This document shows, piece by piece, positions 9,294 to 19,230 of a stretch of 64,000 bases of DNA (its first letter is position 1; every line of letters begins with the position of its first letter). Made by a program: the position numbers and the translations under genes. The DNA comes from Endotrypanum monterogeii (Eukaryota > Euglenozoa > Kinetoplastea > Trypanosomatida > Trypanosomatidae), in contig CM007318.1 in the NCBI GenBank assembly GCA_000333855.2, forward strand, positions 1,164,280-1,228,279. Direction: 5' to 3'. Below the pieces are notes generated by a model that searched no databases, was not told the origin of the DNA, and saw only the letters and a program-made list of their open reading frames with translations.

Positions 9294-10730
9294 ATGGCGT
9301 CGCACGAAGTGCTGTCTGTAGATACATTTCAAGACTATGTAGATGCCTGTAGCCAGCACGTGGCTCAAGCAGACACCCTAACAGTGGAGACTGCTGCAGC
9401 TCGTCTAGACTCTGCGATTGAGCACTATGTGGAGTGTGTTGCAGCCAAAAACAGCGACGCAGATGAGTGTAGCCAGCAGTCGCAAGAAGCGACTGCAATT
9501 TCTATAATGATGCATATGCAGCGTTTCTCCCTCTTGTGCTGTGCGGCACGCGCCACTGTTTTCAACCTCGAAAGTGCACCGCAATGCGACACGCGCGCGT
9601 GCATTGAAAAATGGGAAAGGTGGTTACTGGGTCTTGAATCCCAGTCCATCGCGCTCGCAAGTCAGGCGGCTGTTTTTCTTCCTCCGCTCCAGGCCTGTTG
9701 GCAGAGTGGTGCCGCTCTTGATGACGCCCATAGCTCCCAGATGTTTCGAATAGACGAAGCGATTGACGCCTTTTTTTCCCAATCAGCGCGTAGGTGCGCA
9801 GAGGAGTGGAGAACCTACGGAACACCTCTCTGCACGCTACTGCCACCTCTGGCGTTGCTGACCACGTTTGCTCGATTCCGATGGGCGTGGGGTCGCTTTG
9901 TGGAGCTGAGGCACGTGGTCAGCGGCAGGCGATTAGGAACGCCACAGGTCTCAGATATTGTGGCCAGGTCCACTGAAACTTTGCGTGAGCAGAAACGTGA
10001 AGTTGTTGATTTCCTAGAGATGACATGCGAAGTAGAGAAGAGCCACACCACTAAAATCGCACGAGAGGTGCTTCTGCATTCCTTCAAAACCATCGATTGG
10101 AAAACGAGCAATGCCGTTCCAACTGTGAGGGGAGTTGCGCCGCTTGTCTGGAGCCTGTTTCTCCGCTGCCGGAGCTATGCACTGCGTGCTCAATCGCAGA
10201 GCAACACATCCTCTGATTTTTTCGCGTACGAGGCGTCCGCGCGTCTTGTCTCGGAGCTGCTGCGGTGTACGGTGGACGGTGTTAGCGTATGCCTTGACAG
10301 ACAAGCTTCTGTGATGCATGAAAGTCGTGTCATGCAGCTATGTGTATGCGACATACCGTGCCTTATCCTGCTCACTCGGCTTTGGTTTTCGTGGATCGCA
10401 CTTTCCTTGGACTCTGCGACGGTCCTTCTCCCGGCTCTAGACCACTCGCTTCGGCGACTTGTCTTTTCAACTGTGAAGTTGAACAGCCTGAGCAATGGAA
10501 AGACTCGTGCACAAAGCGCGATACCACCCCTGGAAGGAGGAGACTATAGCGAGACAATCAGGACACCCGAAGAGAGACTTTTTCTTCAAGTCGCATGGAA
10601 GACTGCCCCACTGTCTCTTTCCGAGATCATGACCGACGCAGCAGGGCTGCCGTGGACCGCGGAGTTTCCGCGGGCCAAGGAAATGCAGGTGATACTCGCC
10701 AAAAAGACTGTTGTGGCGCTGATTCCATAG
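9294..10730 (+). CDS. Hypothetical protein, mostly helical, 478 aa
   Basis: Not recognised. The predicted product is rich in A, L, S and R, with many cysteines (about 19) scattered without a CxxC zinc pattern. It appears nearly all alpha-helical, with no signal peptide and no clear transmembrane segment. Hydrophobic stretches near residues 180-195 (LLPPLALLTTFARFRWAW) and 350-370 are amphipathic rather than membrane-like. The codon pattern and long uninterrupted frame in a + strand cluster support a real gene. If the AG at 9251-9252 is the SL site, the first ATG in the mRNA would be at 9256, out of frame with this start, giving an upstream frame that overlaps the beginning of the gene. It could be a trypanosomatid-specific protein; no function is proposed. 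Confidence 0.8.
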   Translation: MASHEVLSVDTFQDYVDACSQHVAQADTLTVETAAARLDSAIEHYVECVAAKNSDADECSQQSQEATAISIMMHMQRFSLLCCAARATVFNLESAPQCDTRACIEKWERWLLGLESQSIALASQAAVFLPPLQACWQSGAALDDAHSSQMFRIDEAIDAFFSQSARRCAEEWRTYGTPLCTLLPPLALLTTFARFRWAWGRFVELRHVVSGRRLGTPQVSDIVARSTETLREQKREVVDFLEMTCEVEKSHTTKIAREVLLHSFKTIDWKTSNAVPTVRGVAPLVWSLFLRCRSYALRAQSQSNTSSDFFAYEASARLVSELLRCTVDGVSVCLDRQASVMHESRVMQLCVCDIPCLILLTRLWFSWIALSLDSATVLLPALDHSLRRLVFSTVKLNSLSNGKTRAQSAIPPLEGGDYSETIRTPEERLFLQVAWKTAPLSLSEIMTDAAGLPWTAEFPRAKEMQVILAKKTVVALIP

Positions 10731-11239
10731 AGGGGGAAGGAAGAAAGATGCATTTTTTTCTATAGTGGCAACTGTATGCGTTCCTCTGTGTGTCCTCTCT
10801 CGGGCCACGAGCTCCCTGCATGAAATCGTGAAATTGTATTTCCCCTGTCCTGCGCAGTATTTCACACCGCTTCCTCGTATGAAAATACCTCTCAAGCAAC
10901 AGCCTCAAAACCTCTATCGTCGACAAGGAATCAACAAGACAGACAACGTTCCTGGAGACAATAAGAAGCTATTTGGCTGGGAATAACCGAAAACGGGTGG
11001 GCATACGCACTCTTGTCACACAAATGCATGCTGCGGTGTGCAATCTTTTTTTTTTTTCTCCTCGCCCTTTTCAGGTGTTGCGTACAAAGCCCGTGAAAAG
11101 ACACCAGAAAGCGCGAGAAAAGCGCAAAGCGCCAAAAACTGACTCGACGCCTCCTTTCGGTGCGGATGCGCCATGGGCCAGTACACTCCTCGTCACTTTT
11201 CAGCATATATCTTTTTTTTTTTTCTTACCTGCTCTTCCG
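10731..11239. other. Non-coding stretch upstream of ybeY
   Basis: Contains T-tracts at about 11046-11060 and 11210-11226. The second precedes the likely acceptor of the YbeY gene. No gene is seen. Confidence 0.65.
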
Positions 11240-11241
11240 AG
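11240..11241 (+). promoter_or_regulatory. Predicted SL acceptor for ybeY
   Basis: A T14-containing pyrimidine tract (about 11210-11238) ends in GAG at 11241. The first ATG downstream is 11296, in frame with the YbeY domain. This excludes the longer in-frame start at 11173, which would translate the tract itself into phenylalanines. Confidence 0.6.
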
Positions 11242-11295
11242 TTTCACTGCTCTGTAAACAACTCAAGAGGGAGACTAGCACACACACACAAAGTC

Positions 11296-11937
11296 ATGAA
11301 GAAATTCAGGAACTTCACGATAACTGGTGCCACCCCCTCTCTCCGCCGCGGTGTTGAACACTTGATTCACCTTCTGCTCACCCTGGAGCGCTCCCCTTAC
11401 GACACACGACTCAGTCTTCACTTCATTCCTCTCTCTGACATGCATCGACTAAACTACAGAAGCAAGGGCTTGGATCGCCCAACCGATGTGCTCACCTTCA
11501 CCCAAACAGGAAAGGTGGGCAACTTCGTGAATGGTCTACTCTTTGATGATGATGTCAGAGAAGGCAATAGGGAAGAAGGTGTCGGCGCCACGCCGGGCGC
11601 CTTACCTGTGCGTGATGTGGCAATGGAGTTGGTATCAACCACTGTGTCACCATCTGTTATCCGTGCTGATCTAGTCGACCTGGGCGATATTTTTGTTTCG
11701 CTTGACTACATTCGCTTGCGATGCGATCGCTTCCCTTTAACCACTCTTCCCCCAGTGCCCTACCTCTATGCATCGATCGTGCACGCAACTCTACATGCCC
11801 TCGGGTACGACCACGACAGTCCCGAACTCCTGCGGCAAATGGTAAATAAGGAGCAGCAGCTCGCTCGACAGATAGCGACGATCGCACGACAGCACCCCAA
11901 GTTTCTTCCGCCGCTTGATATCTGGGATTCGATGTGA
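11296..11937 (+). CDS. ybeY: YbeY-family rRNA maturation endoribonuclease, probably mitochondrial
   Basis: Predicted 213-residue single-domain metalloprotein. The family signature H-x3-H-x5-H is present as HATLHALGYDH with H163, H167 and H173, the three zinc ligands. Upstream are the typical DRPTDVLTF stretch and the LGDIFVS motif that precede this site in bacterial YbeY. Between them lies an insertion of about 50 residues (around 75-125) not found in the short bacterial form. YbeY acts in 3' maturation and quality control of small-subunit rRNA; eukaryotic members are organellar, so mitochondrial action is likely. The N-terminus (KKFRNFTITGATPSLRRG) is basic but already reads like the beginning of the domain, so a classic presequence is not obvious. 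Confidence 0.92.
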   Translation: MKKFRNFTITGATPSLRRGVEHLIHLLLTLERSPYDTRLSLHFIPLSDMHRLNYRSKGLDRPTDVLTFTQTGKVGNFVNGLLFDDDVREGNREEGVGATPGALPVRDVAMELVSTTVSPSVIRADLVDLGDIFVSLDYIRLRCDRFPLTTLPPVPYLYASIVHATLHALGYDHDSPELLRQMVNKEQQLARQIATIARQHPKFLPPLDIWDSM

Positions 11938-12032
11938 ATCCGAGCACAGTGGGTAAATAGGCAACGCGAGCGCTACACAAAGAAAAAGAAGGGGAGCTCC
12001 CAGAAAAGAGAACTACATACATACATGCATAA

Positions 12033-12081
<49 letters not shown>

Positions 12082-12326
12082 CGAAGGGCTTGTTGGGCAA
12101 ACCTCCGCCATCACCTGCCCTTGCTTCCTTCCTCAGTCCCCACCCCGCCGCACCCTCGCCCCCGGCCACGTCTTTTTAAAAGTAACATTCACAATGAGAA
12201 TGAAGGGTAGCCAACACCACGTCACGCTTCTGTCTGCTCGTTTTTCTTCTTTTCGCCTCTCCTCAGGGAACTCACCCTTGTCGTCTCCTCCCATAAAACC
12301 CCGTCCATCTATCAGCGTCCTCTTGC
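11938..12326. other. Short non-coding stretch with (TA)22 and acceptor
   Basis: A (TA)n microsatellite occupies about 12037-12080. A pyrimidine tract (TTTTTCTTCTTTTCGCCTCTCC) ends in CAG at 12266, and the next ATG is 12327, which supports the start of the LRR gene. Confidence 0.7.
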
Positions 12327-13883
12327 ATGGAAGCTTATCGAGCCGTGCGGCTGACATGCCAAACCACTCTAGCCCCTTCTATCGCGAGGGAGGAGAATGA
12401 GCGCGTGCTACGAGTCTTCAACGCTCCGACGCACATCGCAGCGCACGGAAAAGAAAAAGCACACCGCAGGCATCAACGAGGCAGCCTCCTCAAAAGGCAA
12501 GAACAGGACATCACGATCGACTTCGATGCGATTCGCTTCATCCATTGCATGAACACAACGCAACTGACAAACACTGATGCAGATAAAATCGTCTATCCAA
12601 GGCACACACATGCCACCTCATTCCTGCATCTGCTTTCCAGTCTCATCGACAGGCTGACGCTAACAACAACTAGAGTTTCTTGGAATACACCACAACGCCG
12701 CCCGGAGTGGGAAGATGACATGCGGTTCTATGGACAGTGGTGGCTCGTCATACGAGCAAAGCGCCAGCTTACGGAGAGACCTACTCTGAGATTTATCACA
12801 TCGGAGGACGACACAGTCGCCCCTTCCGATAAAACGATAAAGCATTCCCCCGAGTCTGCCGCGCTACAAGACCCGCTGTTCAAGGTACACGAAGGAAAGT
12901 CGGAAAACCAGTATGCACCCCTCCTGGTGCACCAAACCATCGCGGAAGAAAATCAGCTCATCGCCGATATTGCACTGAGATTAGGTGGAGAGACATTCCA
13001 ACTCGACCTGTTTCACCTCAGCGGAATCTACATGAGCCCAGACCGAATGCACGTGGTGGTCTTTGGTGGCTTTCCACGACTCTGCAGAAAAGCAGCTGAG
13101 GCCGCGCCTGACGGCGAGTTAAATGCCCTCAACAACGCATCGAGTCTTCTCTCCACGCTGTCCTTCTCATCTTGCCAACTCGGTTCCGCGGCACTGCTGG
13201 TTCTTCTCGCCGGCATTTGTAACCTCTCATCGAATCACCAATGCTCTGTGCGCTCCCTCGACCTCTCGTACAACTGTCTGAGCAGCACTTCGCTGCGCTG
13301 TCTTGCACAAATGCTGCGCTTCACGAAAGTCGAACGATTGAGTCTTCGTGGGAATGTTCTCACTAGCGAAAGTCCATCCACGTTGCTTGAATTTCTTCTA
13401 GACGGCTGTGATCGAGAGATGGTCGAGCTGGACCTTAGCTTCACTGATCTCTCTCCTGAGCAGACGTCTGTCTTGATCGAATGCCTACCGCGCCTCTCAA
13501 GATTGCGCGTCCTGCTGTTGGAGGAAGTGAACATTCCGGCCACAAAATGGAACGCCTTCACCCAAGCGGTGAAGAAGACTAACCTGCGGCACGTTCGACT
13601 GCGCCCCGGCCCCCCATCGTCTATCATCGAAAAGTACATCAAGGAAATCGAAGAGGTGTGCTTGAGCAATCGCCAGATGTCGACGGGGTACGGTGTCCAG
13701 CGAGTCTCGGTGTGGACCGCAACTGCTTTTATCGACGGCAACAATTCGAGCTTTTTTGAGGCCTTTTTTCAGATTTCGCGTAGCCGAGGAAGCCTTACAG
13801 CAGAAAAAAAAACGATGGCTCTGCCGGGCGGTTATGATGTCTTCACCACCAACGACCCCAGTTTAAAGGTGTGGCGAGACTAG
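12327..13883 (+). CDS. Leucine-rich-repeat protein (RI-like repeats), 518 aa
   Basis: Predicted 518-residue protein. The N-terminal 250 residues are not recognised. From about residue 265 to 440 there are four or five leucine-rich repeats of the ribonuclease-inhibitor type (for example SLDLSYNCLSSTSLRCLAQML, then VERLSLRGNVLTSES, then VELDLSFTDLSPEQTSVLIECL, then LRVLLLEEVNIPATKW). The C-terminal 80 residues contain a helical, charged segment and then an undetermined tail. There is no signal peptide. Such proteins are scaffolds in trypanosomatids, often of the cytoskeleton or flagellum, but nothing in the sequence assigns a partner. The start is the first ATG after the acceptor at 12266. Confidence 0.85.
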   Translation: MEAYRAVRLTCQTTLAPSIAREENERVLRVFNAPTHIAAHGKEKAHRRHQRGSLLKRQEQDITIDFDAIRFIHCMNTTQLTNTDADKIVYPRHTHATSFLHLLSSLIDRLTLTTTRVSWNTPQRRPEWEDDMRFYGQWWLVIRAKRQLTERPTLRFITSEDDTVAPSDKTIKHSPESAALQDPLFKVHEGKSENQYAPLLVHQTIAEENQLIADIALRLGGETFQLDLFHLSGIYMSPDRMHVVVFGGFPRLCRKAAEAAPDGELNALNNASSLLSTLSFSSCQLGSAALLVLLAGICNLSSNHQCSVRSLDLSYNCLSSTSLRCLAQMLRFTKVERLSLRGNVLTSESPSTLLEFLLDGCDREMVELDLSFTDLSPEQTSVLIECLPRLSRLRVLLLEEVNIPATKWNAFTQAVKKTNLRHVRLRPGPPSSIIEKYIKEIEEVCLSNRQMSTGYGVQRVSVWTATAFIDGNNSSFFEAFFQISRSRGSLTAEKKTMALPGGYDVFTTNDPSLKVWRD

Positions 13884-14363
13884 AATTATACGATCATTCG
13901 TTTCAATCCACGTAGGGAGACATGTCTCTCGTCTCTGTCCAGGACTCTGGTGAGCGATGTGGTGTGGATCTCTGGAGTGATTGCCCTGGGAGAAAGCTGG
14001 TCTACTTATGCATGTGTACGTAAAACAGATGTGCACGCATGCGAGTTGATTTTTCGACGTACAATGTGGCCCAAACTCGCCGCTCGATGTCGGCCCCTCA
14101 CCCAATTTATCCTTTGCTATCGTTTGTGTCATGGAGTGTGTTTCTGTACCGGCTGCTGTTAACTCTTCACTTGATGTGACTCGCCTCAGCCAAGTCATCC
14201 TCCGTCGTGAATATTCCTCCGCATGGATGCGATGTATAATAAAGAGTGTTGATCGATTTCAGTGAAGAATCGCACAACTATTCCACCCCCCCCTCTTTTT
14301 TTTTTTTTTCGGCTCACATTCACCACCACCACCACCACCCTCCTCCCCCTTCTCTCAATTCCG

Positions 14364-14398
<35 letters not shown>

Positions 14399-15066
14399 TG
14401 TGAGAGGCGTTACGTATGTACTTGACTGAAACCTCGAGTATGTGTGGGCTTGGTGAGGAGAATCTCCGCAAGCTTTGGTGTGATTTCGAATCGTGTGCAC
14501 TACGGGCGCCACCCCATCGGCGACGGGGATGATGGGAGGGGGAGATGCAGCTCCTCCACTCTGTTCTCATCACCCCCGCCCCCTGATGTGCGGCACAAAC
14601 TCCCCCCGGAGAAAAAGAAAGGGTGAAGGGGCAACAAAGCTCCACAACACATCCTTTTTTTTGTCTCCACTTCATTTGATTCGAGAACCGCGCTTGTACG
14701 TTGAGATGCACGGCCAAGGAGTATCCACAACTGACTTCGATTCCCCCAAACACTTCACCTGCGGCCTCTCGTGGTATTCTTTTTTTGCAACACAATCCCC
14801 ACGGGTGGGGTGAGAGACTGATGTAGCAGGTCAGTATTAGTGACAGCGATATCCCCTTCGCGCTTGGAGGAAAAGAAAAGAAGGCACTGCTAAAGCAAAA
14901 ACCAATTAATGAACTAAGCTGCTTTTAACTTCTTCACGGGGGGTTGTTGGTGGTCTTGTGGAAAGCGATGTGCGCAACAGCGTTCCTCTCATATGTTGAT
15001 CTCTCACTGTCGTTTCACCTCCCTCTTTTGCCCTTCCTAATGAAACACGTCTTCTTGGATCCGCCA
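13884..15066. other. Non-coding stretch between LRR gene and 15071 gene
   Basis: Contains a C/T-rich block with a CCA run (about 14281-14345) followed by a (GT)n microsatellite at about 14367-14397. The frames open across this block on either strand are low-complexity. The right end is pyrimidine-rich and ends in CCAAG at 15068, a plausible SL acceptor three bases before ATG 15071. Confidence 0.65.
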
Positions 15067-15070
15067 AGCG

Positions 15071-15523
15071 ATGCTGCGCCGTTTGGCTTTGCGTCTTTCC
15101 ACGAACACCCGCGGCGGTGCTGTAGGTGCCCCTGCGGCGGGTGGCACTGGCGGTTCTGGTCTTCATATGAATTCGCAACAGCGCGTTCTGGAAATTGGTT
15201 CTCCCACGTCTCTCCTGCGGATGTGCTACCGCAGCATTGACATCACAGTGAAGTCTCGCCACGCCCGCACGTTTCTCAAGAAGCGACTGATAGAACAGTG
15301 GGCACAGAAGAGTAAGGAGACGAATCCGGAGAAGCAGCGCTTTTATATGGACTTGGCCGGCTCTTTTTTGCAGGCATTGCACACAGAAAAAAACCCAAAG
15401 CCGGGGAAAGTTGTCAACTTTCAGCTTTCTCGTCGGGTAGCCTACGAACAGAAGCTGGCGGAACGTGAGGAGGGCGCTGAGGTGCGGCGGGTGCGACGCA
15501 TCTCCAAAGAAAACAAGGCGTAG
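15071..15523 (+). CDS. Small basic mitochondrial protein, LYR-motif-like
   Basis: Predicted 150-residue basic protein. The first 35 residues (MLRRLALRLSTNTRGG then Gly/Ala-rich) have the composition of a mitochondrial presequence. Residues about 45-105 contain LLRMCYRSIDI followed by a charged helical region with spaced aromatic residues, which resembles the LYR/complex1-LYR fold (three helices; LYR near the start of helix 1, here CYR). LYR proteins act in Fe-S cluster delivery or as assembly factors and subunits of respiratory complexes. The LYR assignment is tentative because the motif is degenerate; the mitochondrial location is more secure. The last 20 residues are a charged RRVRRISKENKA tail. 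Confidence 0.7.
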   Translation: MLRRLALRLSTNTRGGAVGAPAAGGTGGSGLHMNSQQRVLEIGSPTSLLRMCYRSIDITVKSRHARTFLKKRLIEQWAQKSKETNPEKQRFYMDLAGSFLQALHTEKNPKPGKVVNFQLSRRVAYEQKLAEREEGAEVRRVRRISKENKA

Positions 15524-15615
15524 AGCAATTAGAGACACGATTTCTTGACACACCCTGTCCTTTGATGCAAGCCTTCGGCCTCGATATTACACAGGGATCG
15601 ATATGCCTTTCTCTT

Positions 15616-15656
<41 letters not shown>

Positions 15657-16832
15657 CACATGACCGTGCACACGTTACATCGGTGCCATTCTTATAGTGC
15701 ATCATCCCGCTCAAACTCCCACCGATATGGGATTTCTATCGCTCTTTGCTCTTCTGCAATTCGAATTGAATCAAGAAACGATCTTTTCAATGAAACCTAC
15801 CATGTCCACTACTCGCTGAAGGGCGTGAAAATGACCCCCGATGACCACCGCACCCCACCCCAAGTAAAGAGCCACTCAATGAAAGTCTCTAGTTACCCTC
15901 TATTGAAATGGGGCCCCTACGCAGAATGCCTTCAAACGAGTTCTCCGAAGCACACACAAAAAAAAAAAAAAAGAGTTGCTACTTTCTATGCAGATTCTCT
16001 CGGGGAATAAAAAGAAAAATAAAGGGATATAGCGCGCCTGTTGCGCGAGAAATTTGGAAGTCAAGACGCCCCTTTCTACGTGAAACACGTGCAGGTAACC
16101 AGTGACAAGTGACATCAACACCTCTGCGCTCATGGCGCATATGGAAGGAGGGAGGGGGGGAGGCGTGTCGCTGACAGACAAAGATGGCTTCATCACGTAG
16201 ATGTAGGAAAGTCTTGTGGCTCCTTTGGAAAACGCTGCCCAGCCCTGTCCACGACTTCCATGATAACGTCGAGGTGCTACTCGGGGTTTCTGCGTGATGG
16301 ACTCCTGCTGGAGTTAGCACGCACTACCGAGAGAGCGTTATGCTGAGGAAGACCACTAGTCACGTCGCTCGCCACCCTTAATAGAAAAAGAAATTGTGTC
16401 ACTACTATACCACTGTATTCCACAAACTTTCTCATCTCTGCCAGCAAGGGAGCATGCCCCATCCCGCCGTTTGTCATCGCGTTCTCTTCAGTCTCTATCT
16501 CCCGATAACTGTGCAACTAAACCTCTCCTCTGCCGTCTTTTCTCCCTTTTTTCCACATGGCAGCGCGCCAAAATAAAATTTAAAAAACCGTGGGAAGAAC
16601 GAAATTAAAATCCAACGGGGGAAGTGATACACGTACACACACACACACACACACACACACATGCGCGTGCGTGCGATCTCCCTTGCATTCTTTGTCTCTC
16701 CCCGCCAGGATTTCCACTATCGCATCAAATACCTTGCTCACCAGCAAGTTCTTTTCCTCCTTTGCGAAGGCACTCCTCTTAGGTTTGGTCTGTCCCTACC
16801 CTCTCCATTCTCGGCTGTCGAGACAGCTCTCC
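15524..16832. other. Non-coding stretch upstream of the P450 gene
   Basis: Contains (TA)n/(GT)n at about 15616-15656, an A-run at about 15957-15972 and (CA)n at about 16637-16660. A pyrimidine tract ends in TTAG at 16782, the probable acceptor. An in-frame extension of the P450 back to 16590 would run through the CA repeat as a Thr-His run and is not credible. Confidence 0.65.
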
Positions 16833-18467
16833 ATGAGCTCCTTGTCACCACTTAAAGCAGGGGCTCTAGTTGCCAGTGTTGGTCTTCTCGTCTATGCCGC
16901 TACTCGGATTGTGCACACGGCGTTGTTGTCAGTGCCGGGGATCCCAGAGCCGGCAATTCCGCACAATCCCGAGGACGGCCCAGTGTGGGGCGTGATCAAA
17001 CGCTTTTTATATCATCACTTCTATATCGTCCGAAAAGGAGACCCGTTGAAGACTCTGCAGCGGTGGTGCGTAGAGTTCGATTACAAACCGTTTATGATGA
17101 AGATATTTTTTCGCCCACACGTGGTACTCTCTAGTCCGGGCGATATTGAGCATGTCCTCTTGAGTGCAGAGACGAAGTTTTATAAAGGCAGCGGCTACGA
17201 TATAGTGCGCATCGTTGTGGGGCGCGTTGGTCTTGTTGCGATGGGCAACAAGGACGAGCATGCCATGCATCGCCGCGTAGTTATGCCAATTTTCAGCTCG
17301 GAGAACGTACGCGGTCTTTCGAATGAAATCATCCGCATTCACGCAATGCGCACGATGGGCGAACTCTTCGACACCATTCAGCGCGGGGGAGGGAAAGACG
17401 CCGTTGTAAATCTGAGTGATAACATCTTCCGTATGACACTCTCCGCTATCGGCGAGGCTGCTTTCCGGGCCACTCGTGGCGACGCATTGCGGGTGCGCAG
17501 CCACTTCGATGTGGTCATGAAAATGACTCGCATGAATTACTTCTGTCCCTATTTCAGGTCGACCGCCCAGCGTGATGCACGCAAGCATCTCAAAGAGATC
17601 AGTGCAGAACTTCTGGACAAAAATATGCGACTGAATCAGGCAGGCACCCGTCGGTGTGTGATGGACGCCTTGATTGACGAGCTCTACGTGAACTTCACCA
17701 TGGACGACGTGCTCGACCACCTCATCATGTTCCTATTTGCGGGCCATGACACAACGAGTCATACGATGGAGTTCCTGTTCGCGCTCCTGGGTGTGCATAA
17801 GGAGGTGCAAGATCGTCTTTATGAAGCCTTGGTAGACCTGATGCCCTCACCCTGTATCTGCCCCACTGTGGAGGAGCTGATGGAGTGCGAGTATCTTGTA
17901 GCCGTCGTGAAAGAAGCCCTTCGCCTGTACCCAGCAGCGCCTATCATCTACCGAGACGCTGCCGAGGATGTGTGTCTCCCCGACTCGGGTGTGGTTATCC
18001 CGAAAGGCATGACAGCTGTCATCACTCTTTTTTCGCTGATGCGGAACACACACATTTACGGTAGCGACGCTGACGTGTTTCGCCCCGAGCGGTGGCTTGA
18101 TAACGAGGGAGAAGCACTGCGCGAGCGCTGTGGCCGGTGTGGTTACATCCCCTTCAGCTGCGGCAAACGCAGTTGCATTGGGCAAGAACTGGGTTACCTT
18201 GAGTTGCTCATCGTGACTGCATTGTTGGGCCGACATTTGAAGATGGAGCTGATGGGCGATTTTCCAGAGACTCGCTACAACATCATCATGGTGACGAGCC
18301 ACCCTGTTTCGATGCGTATCAGCGCCCGCGATACGGTCTCTGTTGGCGACGTTTACGGCCGCATCGATGAAGTGCTACACCTAAACGACAGCGTCGCGGC
18401 TGTCGACAGCGTCACGCGCGTGGCAGAAGGCCAAACCCAGTGCAAAAAAGCCACCGTCTGCGGGTGA
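16833..18467 (+). CDS. Cytochrome P450, ER-anchored (not CYP51)
   Basis: Predicted 544-residue microsomal-type P450. Residues about 9-30 form a single hydrophobic anchor, followed by a proline-rich hinge (PGIPEPAIPHNPEDGP). The I-helix oxygen-activation motif is A303-G-H-D-T-T308. The K-helix ExxR is E361-A-L-R364. The heme-binding loop is FSCGKRSCIG with the cysteine ligand at C448. The loop has Arg before the ligand where trypanosomatid CYP51 sterol 14-demethylases have His, so this is not CYP51; it more likely belongs to the kinetoplastid CYP5122-like group, for which a role in sterol methyl-group oxidation is reported. The specific subfamily is inference. About 45 residues after the last core strand (R-I-D-E-V-L-H-L onward) form an extra tail. 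The start is the first ATG after the acceptor at 16782. Confidence 0.93.
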   Translation: MSSLSPLKAGALVASVGLLVYAATRIVHTALLSVPGIPEPAIPHNPEDGPVWGVIKRFLYHHFYIVRKGDPLKTLQRWCVEFDYKPFMMKIFFRPHVVLSSPGDIEHVLLSAETKFYKGSGYDIVRIVVGRVGLVAMGNKDEHAMHRRVVMPIFSSENVRGLSNEIIRIHAMRTMGELFDTIQRGGGKDAVVNLSDNIFRMTLSAIGEAAFRATRGDALRVRSHFDVVMKMTRMNYFCPYFRSTAQRDARKHLKEISAELLDKNMRLNQAGTRRCVMDALIDELYVNFTMDDVLDHLIMFLFAGHDTTSHTMEFLFALLGVHKEVQDRLYEALVDLMPSPCICPTVEELMECEYLVAVVKEALRLYPAAPIIYRDAAEDVCLPDSGVVIPKGMTAVITLFSLMRNTHIYGSDADVFRPERWLDNEGEALRERCGRCGYIPFSCGKRSCIGQELGYLELLIVTALLGRHLKMELMGDFPETRYNIIMVTSHPVSMRISARDTVSVGDVYGRIDEVLHLNDSVAAVDSVTRVAEGQTQCKKATVCG

Positions 18468-19230
18468 GCAACACGGAAAGGTAAAGCACAAACATCAAAG
18501 TAAGTATTGAAGCGCATCAGCCATCCCTTACCTCTGCTACCAACGATTTGAGTCACCTTTTTTGCGCACAAGTCACCAGGACTCTTGATGCGGTTTGGGG
18601 GGCTTCTGTGCGCGAGGCTTTGCCATGAGAACAGCCACGCCATACACAGACACTGGGCGGCATGTGAAAGCATTTACAACAAAGCGTTTTGATAGAGGGA
18701 TGAGCAAAAAAAAAAACGAACGCGTAGGCATGTATAAGTGTGTATATATATATACACACTTTTTCTCAACGCGTCTCTCCTACACTTTTGCATACCGTTT
18801 CAACGCATTCCTGCATGATATCCGACGACAATCCCCCGTGTCGACTACAAAAATCTCCGGGACGTTCATTGGTGAGTCCGACATCTCTCCAAACATGGGT
18901 GAATCGATTCAAACCATATCGAGAGATGGCACCACGCTTATATTTGTTTTAGCCGAACAGTCGATCAGTGTACTCTACCCTCACCCCCCCCCCCGCGTCA
19001 GGACGTCCCCAGGGGTACAAAATAGAGAATACGGAAAATTAAATCAAAACGATTCCTGTATTCTCTGTACCCACCAGCTCGCACACTATTCACCCCCTCC
19101 CTTCGCACGACCATAAACCACCAGATGCCAGAAACAATATGTGTACAAGAGAGACAGGTGCAGCGAAATATAACATGAACACCTTTTGGGCGTCCCGTCC
19201 CCTACACGCACGCACCACTCTTTAAAAAGA
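18468..19230. other. Non-coding stretch after the P450 gene
   Basis: 3' flank with an A-run at 18708-18717, a short TATA stretch at 18744-18755 and a C-run at 18986-18994. An open frame spans much of it but has low-complexity content and no protein-like character. Confidence 0.6.

Noticed and set aside
16590..16832. N-terminal extension of the P450 starting at 16590
   Set aside because: It contains a Thr-His run from a (CA)n microsatellite and crosses the predicted SL acceptor; the membrane anchor begins at 16833.
17007..17720. 237-codon minus-strand frame inside the P450 gene
   Set aside because: It is an antisense shadow of a strongly conserved coding region; its sequence matches no family and all other genes are on +.
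18595..19116. 173-codon frame between the P450 and repeat copy 2
   Set aside because: It runs through A- and TATA-runs and has no recognisable protein features.
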